NCBI GenBank assembly: GCA_017474925.1
Contig: JAFVGN010000060.1
Location: 1-64,000 of the forward strand
Source: Prevotella sp.
GTDB lineage: Bacteria > Bacteroidota > Bacteroidia > Bacteroidales > Bacteroidaceae
Length of the DNA: 64,000 nucleotides
Direction: 5' to 3'
Shown piece after piece: positions 8,580 through 17,095 of the stretch. The translations under genes and the position numbers were made by a program. Position 1 is the first letter of the stretch, and each line of letters begins with the position of its first letter. A model generated the notes under the pieces. The model was not told the DNA's origin and searched no databases. It was given only the letters and a program-made list of their open reading frames with translations.

Positions 8580-9092
8580 ATGGCAATGAACAAAGTTAAG
8601 ATTAATAGCGACGTAGAGTTGAAAGACAGACTGGTTGCCATCAACCGTGTTACCAAGGTGACCAAAGGTGGTCGAACCTTTACTTTTGCAGCCATTGTTG
8701 TTGTCGGTGACGGTAATGGTATCATTGGCTGGGGTCTGGGTAAGGCTGGCGAAGTTACTGCTGCCATCGCCAAGGGCGTAGAGGCTGCTAAGAAGAATCT
8801 GGTGAAGGTTCCTGTGCTCAAGGGTACAATTCCTCATGAGATGGAGGCTCGCTTCGGTGGTGCCCATGTATTCCTTCGCCCGGCTGCTGCCGGTACTGGC
8901 TTGGTGGCTGGTGGTGCTATGCGTGCCGTTTTGGAGAGCGTTGGCGTGAAGGACGTGCTTGCTAAGTCGAAGGGTTCTTCTAACCCTCATAACCTGGTAA
9001 AGGCTACCATCGAGGCTCTTAGCCAGATGCGTGATGCCTATACTATTGCAGGTACGCGTGGTATTAGTATGAACAAAGTGTTTAACGGATAA
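8580..9092 (+). CDS. rpsE: 30S ribosomal protein S5
   Basis: This is a 170-residue S5 with an N-terminal double-stranded RNA-binding domain ([23 protein letters not shown]) and a C-terminal S5 domain ([16 protein letters not shown]). It helps control decoding accuracy and mRNA entry. It is followed by an AAAGGAG sequence for rpmD. Confidence 0.98.
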   Translation: MAMNKVKINSDVELKDRLVAINRVTKVTKGGRTFTFAAIVVVGDGNGIIGWGLGKAGEVTAAIAKGVEAAKKNLVKVPVLKGTIPHEMEARFGGAHVFLRPAAAGTGLVAGGAMRAVLESVGVKDVLAKSKGSSNPHNLVKATIEALSQMRDAYTIAGTRGISMNKVFNG

Positions 9093-9106
9093 AGGAGAAG
9101 ATGACT

Positions 9107-9283
9107 ATGGCAACAATTAAGATTAAGCAGATTAAGAGCAAGATCGGTTATCCTGTTGACCAGAAGCGCACACTCCAGGCGCTGGGTCTTCATAAGATTT
9201 CACAGGTCGTAGAGAAAGAAGATACTCCTGTTATCCGCGGTATGATCCGTAAGGTTCATCACCTCGTGGAAGTTATCGGTTAA
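9107..9283 (+). CDS. rpmD: 50S ribosomal protein L30
   Basis: This is a 58-residue L30, a small alpha-beta protein on the solvent side of the large subunit. The ATG at 9107 ([16 protein letters not shown]) is preferred because it gives the usual start and lies about ten bases after AGGAG. The ATG at 9101 would add two residues and sit only four bases from it. [12 protein letters not shown] is the signature region. Confidence 0.95.
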   Translation: MATIKIKQIKSKIGYPVDQKRTLQALGLHKISQVVEKEDTPVIRGMIRKVHHLVEVIG

Positions 9284-9312
9284 TTTACTCACAATTTAAA
9301 ACAGATTCGATT

Positions 9313-9759
9313 ATGAAACTACATACTTTAAAACCAGCTGAAGGCTCTACACACTCACGTCGTAGAATCGGTCGCGGACCTGGTTCTGGTCTGGGCGGAA
9401 CTTCTACCCGTGGACATAAAGGTGCCAAGGCTCGTTCGGGTTATAAAAAGAAGATAGGTTTCGAAGGTGGTCAGATGCCGTTGCAGCGTCGTGTTCCGAA
9501 GTCCGGTTTCAAGAATATCAACCACAAGGAGTACTTTGCTGTGAACCTTTCAACGCTGCAGAAGCTGGCTGAGGAGAAGAATCTTACCAAGATTGGTATT
9601 GCAGAGCTGGTGGCTGCCGGCCTGACCAATGGTAAGGAACTTGTCAAGATCCTTGGCAATGGCGAGCTGAAGGTTAAGGTTGACGTAGAAGCCAACGCAT
9701 ACTCAAAGACTGCCGAGGAAGCTATCAAGGCAGTAGGTGGTAACGCAACAATTATCTAA
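9313..9759 (+). CDS. rplO: 50S ribosomal protein L15
   Basis: This is a 148-residue L15, a late-assembly protein. The Gly/Arg-rich N-terminal extension (RRRIGRGPGSGLGGTSTRGHKGAKAR) is typical, as is the FEGGQMPLQRRVPKSGF motif. It directly precedes secY, as in nearly all bacteria. Confidence 0.97.
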   Translation: MKLHTLKPAEGSTHSRRRIGRGPGSGLGGTSTRGHKGAKARSGYKKKIGFEGGQMPLQRRVPKSGFKNINHKEYFAVNLSTLQKLAEEKNLTKIGIAELVAAGLTNGKELVKILGNGELKVKVDVEANAYSKTAEEAIKAVGGNATII

Positions 9760-9767
9760 ACAAGACA

Positions 9768-11108
9768 ATGAAGAAGTTAATAGAGACACTAAAGAACATT
9801 TGGAAGATAGAGGACTTGCGTCAGCGTATCCTCATCACGATGCTGTTTGTAGCAATCTACCGTTTTGGCTCGTTCGTCGTGCTGCCCGGTATTAATCCTG
9901 CTTTGCTTGACAAGCTGCAGTCGCAGACCGCTGGTGGCTTGATGTCACTGCTGGACATGTTCTCTGGTGGTGCATTCTCCAACGCATCTATCTTTGCGCT
10001 TGGAATCATGCCTTACATCTCTGCTTCTATCGTTATGCAGCTCCTTGCCGTCGCTGTACCTTATTTCCAGAAGATGCAGCGTGAGGGTGAGAGTGGTCGC
10101 AAGAAGATTATGACTTACACTCGGTATCTGACAGTGGCTATCCTGCTGTTCCAGGCACCGAGTTACCTCATCAATCTGAAAATGCAGGCCGGTGCTGCTT
10201 TGGCATCAGGTATCAGCTGGTCGGTGTTCGTATTCCCCGCCACGATTATCCTTGCTGCCGGCAGTATGTTCATTCTCTGGCTGGGTGAGCGCATTACTGA
10301 TAAGGGTATAGGAAATGGTATCTCACTGATCATTATGATTGGTATTATTGCCCGCCTGCCGCAGGCATTCATTCAGGAGGTGACTTCACGCTTCACCGCT
10401 ATCACTGGTGGTGGTCTTGTGATGTTCCTGGTGGAGATTATCATTCTCTATGCAGTTGTATGTGCAGCTATTGTTTTGGTACAGGGTGTCCGCAAGATTC
10501 CTGTACAGTATGCAAAACGTCTTGTTAACGGCCAGCAGGTTGGCGGTGCACGTCAGTATATCCCGCTGAAACTGTTCGCAGCTAATGTGATGCCTATCAT
10601 CTTTGCTCAGGCTCTGATGTTCATCCCTCTGGCTTTCGTACAGTATGCAGCTCCGGAGAATGCAAACTGGTTTGTTCGTTCCATGCTTGATCATCACAGC
10701 TGGACTTACAATATCATCTTTGCTTTCCTGATCATTGCATTCACCTACTTCTATACGGCTATCACACTCAATCCTACGCAGATGGCTGAGGATATGAAGC
10801 GTAACAATGGCTTCATCCCCGGCATCAAGCCAGGCAAACCAACAGCTGACTTTATCGATGAAGTGATGTCACGCATTACTTTACCCGGCTCGTTGTTCAT
10901 TGCATTCATCGCAGTGATGCCTGCTTTTGCTAGTCTGTTGAATGTGCAAGACGCCTTCTCTCAGTTCTTCGGTGGTACCTCCCTGCTGATTCTTGTGGGT
11001 GTCGTGCTCGACACACTCCAGCAGATTGAGAGCCATCTGCTCATGCGCCACTATGACGGTCTGCTCAACTCAGGCCGTATCCACGGACGTGGAATGAGTG
11101 CGTACTAA
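9768..11108 (+). CDS. secY: Protein translocase subunit SecY
   Basis: This is a 446-residue SecY with about ten membrane segments, the channel of the Sec translocon. The plug and lateral-gate helices are in the usual places. IPVQYAKR, about residues 244-251, marks the cytosolic loop that binds SecA and the ribosome. YFYTAITLNPTQMAEDMKRNNGFIPGIKPG is the conserved C5 loop region. It sits inside the ribosomal operon, which ties its supply to ribosome production. Confidence 0.98.
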   Translation: MKKLIETLKNIWKIEDLRQRILITMLFVAIYRFGSFVVLPGINPALLDKLQSQTAGGLMSLLDMFSGGAFSNASIFALGIMPYISASIVMQLLAVAVPYFQKMQREGESGRKKIMTYTRYLTVAILLFQAPSYLINLKMQAGAALASGISWSVFVFPATIILAAGSMFILWLGERITDKGIGNGISLIIMIGIIARLPQAFIQEVTSRFTAITGGGLVMFLVEIIILYAVVCAAIVLVQGVRKIPVQYAKRLVNGQQVGGARQYIPLKLFAANVMPIIFAQALMFIPLAFVQYAAPENANWFVRSMLDHHSWTYNIIFAFLIIAFTYFYTAITLNPTQMAEDMKRNNGFIPGIKPGKPTADFIDEVMSRITLPGSLFIAFIAVMPAFASLLNVQDAFSQFFGGTSLLILVGVVLDTLQQIESHLLMRHYDGLLNSGRIHGRGMSAY

Positions 11109-11114
11109 GCCGTT

Positions 11115-11915
11115 ATGAAGATATTTCTGAAGACTGAAGACGAAATAGAGCTGATGCGCCAGGCCAACCAACTTGTTGGAAGGACACTTGGCGAATTGGC
11201 AAAACATATCAAGCCTGGCACAACGACCCTCCAGTTGGATAAAATTGCCGACGAGTTCATTCGCGACAATGGAGCAATCCCAACCTTTAAGGGTTTCCCC
11301 AATCCCCATGGAGGGCCGTTTCCTGCCAGTATCTGCACCTCGGTGAATGATGTTGTGGTACATGGAGTACCCAACGCGCAAACAGTACTCAAGGAAGGAG
11401 ACATCATCTCCATTGACTGCGGTACTTTGCTCAATGGCTTTTGCGGTGATTCATGCTACACGTTTTGTGTGGGCGAGGTGAGTGAAGAAGTCAAGGAGTT
11501 GCTCCGTACTACCAAGGAGTCTCTCTATAAGGGTATAGAGCAGGCGGTAGCAGGCAGACACCTGGGTGATATCAGCTATGCCGTGCAGAGTCATTGTGAA
11601 GCACATGGCTACGGCATCGTCCGCGAACTTACCGGACATGGCATTGGTCATCAGATGCACGAGGACCCACAGGTCCCTAACTACGGACGTCGTGGTAATG
11701 GTGTTATGCTGAAGAACTCGATGTGTATCGCTATCGAACCAATGGTCACGATGGGCAAACGCGATATCTGGCTCGACCAGGATCGATGGACCATCCGTAC
11801 CCGCGATGGTAAACCGGCTGCCCATTTCGAGCATACCGTTGCTGTCAGGAAAGGTCAGGCTGAGATATTGTCTTCATTCGAAGAAGTACAAAACATAGAA
11901 GGTAAATTATATTAG
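11115..11915 (+). CDS. map: Methionine aminopeptidase, type I
   Basis: This 266-residue enzyme removes the initiator Met from new proteins. The five metal ligands of the family are all present: Asp in SIDCGT, Asp in GDSCYTF, His in [10 protein letters not shown], Glu in IEPMVTMG and Glu in HFEHTVAV. There is no N-terminal zinc-finger extension, so it is type Ia. Location between secY and infA is standard in this phylum. Confidence 0.98.
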   Translation: MKIFLKTEDEIELMRQANQLVGRTLGELAKHIKPGTTTLQLDKIADEFIRDNGAIPTFKGFPNPHGGPFPASICTSVNDVVVHGVPNAQTVLKEGDIISIDCGTLLNGFCGDSCYTFCVGEVSEEVKELLRTTKESLYKGIEQAVAGRHLGDISYAVQSHCEAHGYGIVRELTGHGIGHQMHEDPQVPNYGRRGNGVMLKNSMCIAIEPMVTMGKRDIWLDQDRWTIRTRDGKPAAHFEHTVAVRKGQAEILSSFEEVQNIEGKLY

Positions 11916-11916
11916 A

Positions 11917-12135
11917 ATGGCAAAACAAGGTGCTATTGAGCAAGACGGAACAATCGTAGAGGCATTGTCTAATGCCATGTTTCGCGTAGAGTTGGAGAAC
12001 GGTGTGCCCATCATCGCGCACATCTCTGGTAAGATGCGTATGCATTATATCAAAATCCTCCCTGGCGACAAGGTAAAGGTGGAGATGAGTCCCTACGACT
12101 TGACTAAAGGAAGAATTGTATTCAGATACAAATAA
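11917..12135 (+). CDS. infA: Translation initiation factor IF-1
   Basis: This is a 72-residue S1/OB-fold protein that blocks the A site during initiation. [29 protein letters not shown] and the end [15 protein letters not shown] are almost invariant. Its start is one base after the map stop codon, so the two are likely coupled. Confidence 0.98.
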   Translation: MAKQGAIEQDGTIVEALSNAMFRVELENGVPIIAHISGKMRMHYIKILPGDKVKVEMSPYDLTKGRIVFRYK

Positions 12136-12149
12136 ATCAAGGTTATATT

Positions 12150-12266
12150 ATGAAGACTAGAGCATCATTGAAGAAGCGTACCCCCGATTGCAAGATTGTA
12201 CGTCGCAAGGGCCGTCTTTTCGTTATCAACAAGAAGAACCCCAAGTACAAGATGCGTCAGGGTTAA
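12150..12266 (+). CDS. rpmJ: 50S ribosomal protein L36
   Basis: This 38-residue protein begins [20 protein letters not shown] and ends [10 protein letters not shown], the usual end of L36. It keeps the Cys of DCKIVRR but has no CxxC pair, so it is a zinc-independent form. It lies between infA and rpsM, the expected place. The end is followed by the promoter of the rpsM group. Confidence 0.95.
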   Translation: MKTRASLKKRTPDCKIVRRKGRLFVINKKNPKYKMRQG

Positions 12267-12318
12267 TGATTTATGTTAAATAAGCATAACAAGGTGCCAG
12301 AATATCAGAAATTCTGTG

Positions 12319-12326
12319 TACCTTTG
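12319..12326 (+). promoter_or_regulatory. Internal promoter before rpsM (TACCTTTG)
   Basis: A consensus -7 box stands 57 bases before rpsM in a 116-base gap, the second largest gap in the cluster after the leader. No clear TTG is present at the -33 position. It would let the S13-S11-S4-alpha-L17 group be expressed separately from the upstream genes. Confidence 0.5.
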
Positions 12327-12382
12327 CATGCTTTTTAGCGAAAATTCGAATTTTTTTACATTATTATTTTTTAGTTTAACAA

Positions 12383-12763
12383 ATGGCAATAAGAATTGTT
12401 GGAGTAGATTTGCCCCAGGAGAAGCGTGGCGAAATCGCATTGACCTATATCTTTGGTATTGGTCGAAGTAGTTCAGCAAAGATTTTGGACAAGGCCGGCG
12501 TGAGCCGCGACCTGAAAGTCAAGGAATGGAGTGACGACCAGGCTGCCAAGATCCGTGAAATCATCGGTGCTGAATTCAAAGTAGAAGGTGATCTCCGCAG
12601 TGAGATCCAGTTGAACATCAAGCGACTGATGGATATTGGTTGCTATCGTGGAGTCCGTCATCGTAACGGTCTGCCCGTGCGTGGTCAGAGCACCAAGAAC
12701 AATGCTCGTACCCGTAAAGGTAAGAAGAAGACTGTTGCTAACAAGAAGAAGGCCACAAAGTAA
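12383..12763 (+). CDS. rpsM: 30S ribosomal protein S13
   Basis: This is a 126-residue S13 at the top of the 30S head, contacting S19 and the P-site tRNA. It opens [20 protein letters not shown] and has the conserved [21 protein letters not shown] with a basic tail. The stop overlaps the heptad array before rpsK. Confidence 0.98.
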   Translation: MAIRIVGVDLPQEKRGEIALTYIFGIGRSSSAKILDKAGVSRDLKVKEWSDDQAAKIREIIGAEFKVEGDLRSEIQLNIKRLMDIGCYRGVRHRNGLPVRGQSTKNNARTRKGKKKTVANKKKATK

Positions 12764-12795
12764 AGTTTAACGTTTAAGGTTTAAAGTTTAAAGTT
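12762..12795 (+). repeat. Heptad tandem repeat between rpsM and rpsK
   Basis: Four full 7-base units (AAAGTTT, AACGTTT, AAGGTTT, AAAGTTT) and six bases of a fifth fill the whole gap from the rpsM stop to the rpsK ATG. The unit is the same as before rplR. Confidence 0.85.
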
Positions 12796-13185
12796 ATGGC
12801 AAAGAAAACAGTCACTTCAAAGAAGAGAAACGTGAAAGTCACCGCTATCGGTCAGCTTCACGTACATAGTTCATTCAATAATGTCATCGTTTCACTCGCT
12901 AACGAGGAGGGTCAGGTTATTTCTTGGTCTTCTGCTGGTAAGATGGGCTTCCGTGGTTCTAAGAAGAATACTCCTTATGCTGCCCAGATGGCCGCTGAAG
13001 ATTGCGCCAAGGTTGCTTTTGATCTGGGTCTGCGCAAGGTTAAGGCTTATGTGAAGGGTCCCGGTAACGGACGTGAGTCTGCTATCCGTGCCTGCCACGG
13101 AGCTGGTATCGAGGTTATTGAGATTGTCGACGTTACACCGCTGCCACACAATGGCTGCCGTCCCCCGAAGCGCCGCAGAGTTTAA
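12796..13185 (+). CDS. rpsK: 30S ribosomal protein S11
   Basis: This is a 129-residue S11 on the 30S platform near the mRNA exit. [21 protein letters not shown] and the C-terminal [17 protein letters not shown] are fully conserved. The ATG directly abuts the heptad array. The gap to rpsD is filled by the TCTAGA array. Confidence 0.98.
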   Translation: MAKKTVTSKKRNVKVTAIGQLHVHSSFNNVIVSLANEEGQVISWSSAGKMGFRGSKKNTPYAAQMAAEDCAKVAFDLGLRKVKAYVKGPGNGRESAIRACHGAGIEVIEIVDVTPLPHNGCRPPKRRRV

Positions 13186-13187
13186 TT

Positions 13188-13238
13188 TCTAGAAAATCTA
13201 GAGTTTCTAGACAATCTAGACTTTCTAGAATATCTAGA
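13188..13238. repeat. Six TCTAGA palindromes at exact 9-base period
   Basis: TCTAGA occurs at 13188, 13197, 13206, 13215, 13224 and 13233, each followed by three variable A/T-rich bases. Every unit is self-complementary, and neighbours can pair with each other, so the transcript could fold in several registers. CTAG is usually among the rarest tetranucleotides in bacteria. It lies between rpsK and rpsD. S4, the product of rpsD, is a known autoregulator in other bacteria. Confidence 0.9.
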
Positions 13239-13273
13239 AAAAAGAATAGTAACGAAAATTTTTATTTTATATT

Positions 13274-13882
13274 ATGGCAAGATATATTGGACCGAAATCA
13301 AAAATTGCCCGCCGTTTTGGAGAAGCCATTTACGGCCCGGACAAAGTTTTGTCCCGTAGGAACTTCCCCCCGGGACAGCATGGCAATAACCGCCGCCGTA
13401 AGCAGTCGGAGTATGCAGTCATGCTGGCAGAGAAGCAGAAGGCCAAGTACACCTATGGTGTGCTCGAGCGTCAGTTCCGTAATTTGTTTGAGAAGGCTGC
13501 TAAGGCAGAGGGTATCACCGGTGAGGTGCTGCTTCAGCTCTTGGAGAGCCGTCTCGACAATGTTGTGTTCCGTCTCGGTATCGCTCCGACGCGTGCTGCA
13601 GCCCGTCAGATGGTTAGCCACAAGCATATTGTCGTCGATGGCCAGGTAGTTAATATCCCCTCATACAGCATTAAGCCTGGACAGATTATTGGTGTTCGCG
13701 AGAAGGCCAAGTCTCTCGAGGTAATCGAGGCAGCCCTTGCAGGTTTCAACCACAGCAAGTATCCTTGGATTGAGTGGGACGAGCAGACCAAGAGCGGTAA
13801 GTTCCTGCACATGCCGGAGCGTGCCGACATCCCCGAGAATATTAAGGAACAGTCAATCGTTGAGTTGTACTCTAAGAACTAA
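13274..13882 (+). CDS. rpsD: 30S ribosomal protein S4
   Basis: This is a 202-residue S4, a primary 16S rRNA binder. It starts [21 protein letters not shown]. The S4 RNA-binding domain spans roughly residues 90-155 ([29 protein letters not shown]). It has no zinc-binding cysteines at the N terminus. In E. coli S4 represses this group of genes, so the TCTAGA array upstream is worth testing as its target. Confidence 0.98.
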   Translation: MARYIGPKSKIARRFGEAIYGPDKVLSRRNFPPGQHGNNRRRKQSEYAVMLAEKQKAKYTYGVLERQFRNLFEKAAKAEGITGEVLLQLLESRLDNVVFRLGIAPTRAAARQMVSHKHIVVDGQVVNIPSYSIKPGQIIGVREKAKSLEVIEAALAGFNHSKYPWIEWDEQTKSGKFLHMPERADIPENIKEQSIVELYSKN

Positions 13883-13896
13883 AATCATTTAAATTA

Positions 13897-14889
13897 ATGG
13901 CGATATTAGCATTTCAAAAACCTGATAAAGTCGTAATGTTGGAGGCTTCGGGTAAGTTCGGCAAGTTCGAATTCCGCCCTTTGGAGCCCGGCTTCGGTGT
14001 TACCATCGGTAATGCCCTGCGCCGCATTCTTCTTTCATCGCTTGAGGGCTATGCTATTAACACTATCCGTATTGCTGGTGTTGAGCATGAGTTCTCTTCT
14101 GTACCCGGTGTCAAGGAAGACGTAACCAACATTATCTTGAATCTGAAGCAAGTAAGGTTCAAGCAAGTAGTGGAAGAATTCGAGAACGAGAAAGTCTCAA
14201 TCACCGTTGAGAATTCTACCGAGTTTAAAGCCGGTGATATAGGCAAGTATCTGACTGGATTTGAAGTGTTAAATCCCGATTTGGTGATTTGTCATTTAGA
14301 TTCCAAAGCTTCGATGCAGATTGACCTGACTATCAACAAAGGCCGCGGTTATGTTCCTGCCGATGAGAATCGCGAGTTCTGTACCGATGTCAATGTGATA
14401 GCCATCGACTCAATCTACACCCCAATCCGTAACGTCAAGTATACAGTGGAACCTTATCGTGTTGAGCAGAAGACCGACTATGACAAGCTGATACTTGAAG
14501 TGACGACGGATGGTTCCATTCACCCGAAGGATGCCTTGAAGGAGGCTGCCAAAATCCTCATCTATCACTTCATGCTCTTCTCCGACGAGAAGATCACATT
14601 GGAGAATACGGAGGCAGAAGGCAACCAGGAGTTCGACGAGGAAGTTCTGCACATGCGCCAGTTGCTGAAGACCAAGCTGACTGACATGAACCTCTCGGTT
14701 CGTGCACTCAACTGTCTGAAAGCTGCTGATGTGGAGACACTCGGTGACCTTGTTCAGTACAACAAGACCGACCTTCTCAAGTTCCGCAACTTCGGTAAGA
14801 AATCGCTCACTGAGCTTGATGATTTGCTCGAGAGTCTGAATCTGTCGTTTGGAACCGATATTTCAAAGTATAAATTGGACAAGGAGTAA
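13897..14889 (+). CDS. rpoA: RNA polymerase alpha subunit
   Basis: This is a 330-residue alpha subunit. The N-terminal dimerisation domain includes [22 protein letters not shown], about residues 29-50. The C-terminal DNA-binding domain ([19 protein letters not shown] and [16 protein letters not shown]) follows a Glu-rich linker around residue 240. It is followed closely by rplQ. Confidence 0.98.
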   Translation: MAILAFQKPDKVVMLEASGKFGKFEFRPLEPGFGVTIGNALRRILLSSLEGYAINTIRIAGVEHEFSSVPGVKEDVTNIILNLKQVRFKQVVEEFENEKVSITVENSTEFKAGDIGKYLTGFEVLNPDLVICHLDSKASMQIDLTINKGRGYVPADENREFCTDVNVIAIDSIYTPIRNVKYTVEPYRVEQKTDYDKLILEVTTDGSIHPKDALKEAAKILIYHFMLFSDEKITLENTEAEGNQEFDEEVLHMRQLLKTKLTDMNLSVRALNCLKAADVETLGDLVQYNKTDLLKFRNFGKKSLTELDDLLESLNLSFGTDISKYKLDKE

Positions 14890-14922
14890 AGTAACGTTGT
14901 CCGCAAAAAGAAAAAACGAAAA

Positions 14923-15435
14923 ATGAGACACGGAAGAAAATTCAATCATCTGGGCCGTACTGCTGACCACCGTCGTGCCATGCTTGCCAACATGGCCATT
15001 TCGCTGATCATGCACAAAAGAATCACTACGACTCTCGCCAAGGCAAAGGAACTCAAGAAATATGTTGAGCCGCTCATCACGCGCTCGAAGGACGATAGCA
15101 CCAACTCACGTCGTGTGGTCTTCAGCTATCTGCAGAACAAGGAGGCTCTGAAGGAGCTCTTTGGTCCGGTAGCTCAGAAGGTAGGTGACCGTCCCGGTGG
15201 CTATACACGTATTATCAAGCTTGGTAGCCGTCAGGGCGATGCTGCTGACGTAGCTTTTATCGAGCTGGTAGACTTCGATGAGAACATGCTCAAGACTCCG
15301 AAGGCAGAAAAGAAGACTCGTCGTTCACGCAAGTCATCTGCTCCCAAGGCTGAGGCTCCTGCTGAAGAAGCAAAGACTCCTGCAGCAGAAGAGGCTCCCA
15401 AGGCTGAAGCTGCTGAAGAGGCAAAAGCTGAGTAA
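14923..15435 (+). CDS. rplQ: 50S ribosomal protein L17 with an Ala/Glu/Lys-rich tail
   Basis: L17 lies near the tunnel exit. The first ~115 residues are the standard fold ([24 protein letters not shown]). The remaining part, from about residue 125, is a low-complexity tail of [10 protein letters not shown]-like units ending in AEEAKAE. Such tails occur in Bacteroidetes L17. It is the last gene of the cluster and is followed by a terminator. Confidence 0.97.
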   Translation: MRHGRKFNHLGRTADHRRAMLANMAISLIMHKRITTTLAKAKELKKYVEPLITRSKDDSTNSRRVVFSYLQNKEALKELFGPVAQKVGDRPGGYTRIIKLGSRQGDAADVAFIELVDFDENMLKTPKAEKKTRRSRKSSAPKAEAPAEEAKTPAAEEAPKAEAAEEAKAE

Positions 15436-15462
15436 GAATCAGCGTATTTCCCAAGATAGAGT

Positions 15463-15490
15463 GGGGCACTGTTTACAGTGCCCTCTTTTT
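15463..15490 (+). terminator. Intrinsic terminator of the ribosomal cluster
   Basis: GGGCACTGT at 15464-15472 pairs with ACAGTGCCC at 15475-15483 around TT, followed by TCTTTTT. This is a strong nine-pair stem with a U-run, 28 bases after the rplQ stop. Confidence 0.9.
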
Positions 15491-15588
15491 ATGGTCCATA
15501 GCCTCTGTCACCTGCGCTCCTTTTTTGTTTGTTTTTCCCTTTTATCCCTTGTAGGGTTTCCCCTATGTAAGTTTCGGGGATTTCCCTT

Positions 15589-15618
15589 TTGTAATTTGCC
15601 GGAAAGTTTGTACATTTG
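15589..15618 (+). promoter_or_regulatory. Promoter of the glycine-zipper lipoprotein gene
   Basis: TTG at 15589-15591 and TACATTTG at 15611-15618 are 19 bases apart. The box overlaps a possible TTG start at 15616 and thereby excludes it, supporting the ATG at 15640. Confidence 0.65.
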
Positions 15619-15639
15619 CATCGGTTAATTAATAAGAAA

Positions 15640-16467
15640 ATGGCTATGAAGAAGATTTGTTTATTGCTGATGTGTCCTTTGTTGCTATTGACTGGCTGTG
15701 CAACCTATACCGGACAAGGGGCAGCCATGGGTGGATCATTTGGCGCCATTCTGGGTTCTGCTATTGGAGGTATCTCCGGTGGACGACGTGGCAGTGATAT
15801 CGGTACCTTGATTGGGGTGGCCAGCGGTGCTGCTATTGGTGCTGCCGTGGGTTCGGCTGCAGATCGTCAGGTGGCTGAAGAAAAGGCTGAATACCGCCGC
15901 CGTCAGGCTCAGCGCGATTATGAATCGGGACGTGTGCCCGAAAGTGCACCCTACAATGTTGACGATTCAGGATTCGACGCGCAGAACCGAGGCGACGATC
16001 GCATCGATTTTGACGGGGCAGGGCCTCGAAATGGTCGCGGCACGTATTCGGCTGCCAGTCCGCGTGTCTATACTCCTACGGATGGAGCCGATCCCGGATA
16101 TAGCGTCAAATACAATTCGCTCATCGAGATCCGTAATGCCCGCGTTATCGATGCCGACCACAATGGCGTATTGCGTGCAGGTGAGGAGTGTAAGGTGACT
16201 TTCGAGATAATGAACAATTCGTCAAAGACCCTTTATGACGTCCAGCCTACGGTGTTTGACGTGACGGGCAACAAGCACATCCATATCTCTCCCAATTTGC
16301 ATGTCGAGAGTATTGCGCCCAATAGCGGCATCCGCTATACAGCCTCTATCCTGGCTGGTCCGAAGTTGAAGGATGGTACAATCGTTATTCGTATTGCCGT
16401 GGCGCAGGGTAACCGCGAGATAACCTCGCAGGTACAAGAGTTCACCGTACGTACGGCCCGTCAATAG
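15640..16467 (+). CDS. Glycine-zipper lipoprotein
   Basis: This 275-residue protein opens with a lipoprotein signal (MAMKKICLLLMCPLLLLTGC), with the lipidated Cys at residue 20. Residues ~25-75 are a Gly/Ala-rich glycine zipper (GGSFGAILGSAIGG, GAAIGAAVGSAAD), a membrane-inserting or pore-like hairpin. A charged linker follows. Residues ~160-275 form a beta-rich domain (LIEIRNARVIDADHNGVLRAGEECKVTFEIMNNS) resembling CARDB-type adhesion domains. It is probably anchored in the outer membrane. No specific function is known. Starts at 15640 and 15646 are equally possible. Confidence 0.8.
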   Translation: MAMKKICLLLMCPLLLLTGCATYTGQGAAMGGSFGAILGSAIGGISGGRRGSDIGTLIGVASGAAIGAAVGSAADRQVAEEKAEYRRRQAQRDYESGRVPESAPYNVDDSGFDAQNRGDDRIDFDGAGPRNGRGTYSAASPRVYTPTDGADPGYSVKYNSLIEIRNARVIDADHNGVLRAGEECKVTFEIMNNSSKTLYDVQPTVFDVTGNKHIHISPNLHVESIAPNSGIRYTASILAGPKLKDGTIVIRIAVAQGNREITSQVQEFTVRTARQ

Positions 16468-16487
16468 ACGTCGTATTGCTTGAAAGA

Positions 16488-17054
16488 TTATTGGGCCTGC
16501 AGGGCTTCCTGCTGGTCCTTTTTCATGTCTTGCCAGAAAGGTATCATGTCAGTCTTGCCTTCGTTGGTTTCCAGTTCCAGTTCCGGAATCTCTATCTCGT
16601 CGGTTGGCTTATATGGTATAATGATATTGTCTGCCTTCTGGACGATGACCATGGCTACGCCCTTTGAAATAATGTCCAGTTCCTTGGCCGCGCGCCATGA
16701 GAGGTCGATGACGCGTCCGCGGACAAAGGGACCGCGGTCTGTGACACGGACAATCACCGATCTTCCGTTTGCCGGGTTGATGACTTTCAACAGCGTACCG
16801 AAGGGGTATGTCCGATGGGCGCACGTCAGCGAATCGTTGTGCAGCCGTTCTCCGCTGGCCGTCTTGTGTCCGGCAAACTTACGCGCATAGAAAGAAGCCT
16901 TTCCTGTCTGCTGGTCTTGGGCGCTTACATAAGAATCGTGAAGCGTGAATAGCGAAGAATTTGCTCCCGCCATCATCAGAAGGCAGAAAGTAAGCATCAA
17001 ACGTCTGGTTTTTGTGCTTAGTCTTATGGCGTCAGCAAATTCTTCACCGGTCAC
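16488..17054 (-). CDS. rlpA: RlpA-like septal ring lytic transglycosylase
   Basis: The 188-residue protein has a signal segment near residues 20-45 and then a double-psi beta-barrel domain ([21 protein letters not shown] to [23 protein letters not shown]). This is the RlpA fold that cleaves denuded peptidoglycan. It keeps the conserved HRTYPFGT and the aspartate in VTDRGPF. There is no SPOR domain. The start is uncertain: a GTG at 17054 keeps the basic KTRR before the hydrophobic core, while the ATG at 16997 would remove it. It lies 41 bases downstream of gdhA. Confidence 0.85.
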   Translation of the reverse strand: MTGEEFADAIRLSTKTRRLMLTFCLLMMAGANSSLFTLHDSYVSAQDQQTGKASFYARKFAGHKTASGERLHNDSLTCAHRTYPFGTLLKVINPANGRSVIVRVTDRGPFVRGRVIDLSWRAAKELDIISKGVAMVIVQKADNIIIPYKPTDEIEIPELELETNEGKTDMIPFWQDMKKDQQEALQAQ

Positions 17055-17095
17055 GCTTTACTTGTTATGGTTCACTTGTTAGGTTTATTCTTCAC

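Noticed and set aside
8199-8990. A 263-codon open frame on the minus strand opposite rplR and rpsE
   Set aside because: It lies entirely over two certain ribosomal genes and its product looks like none; a shadow of strong codon bias.
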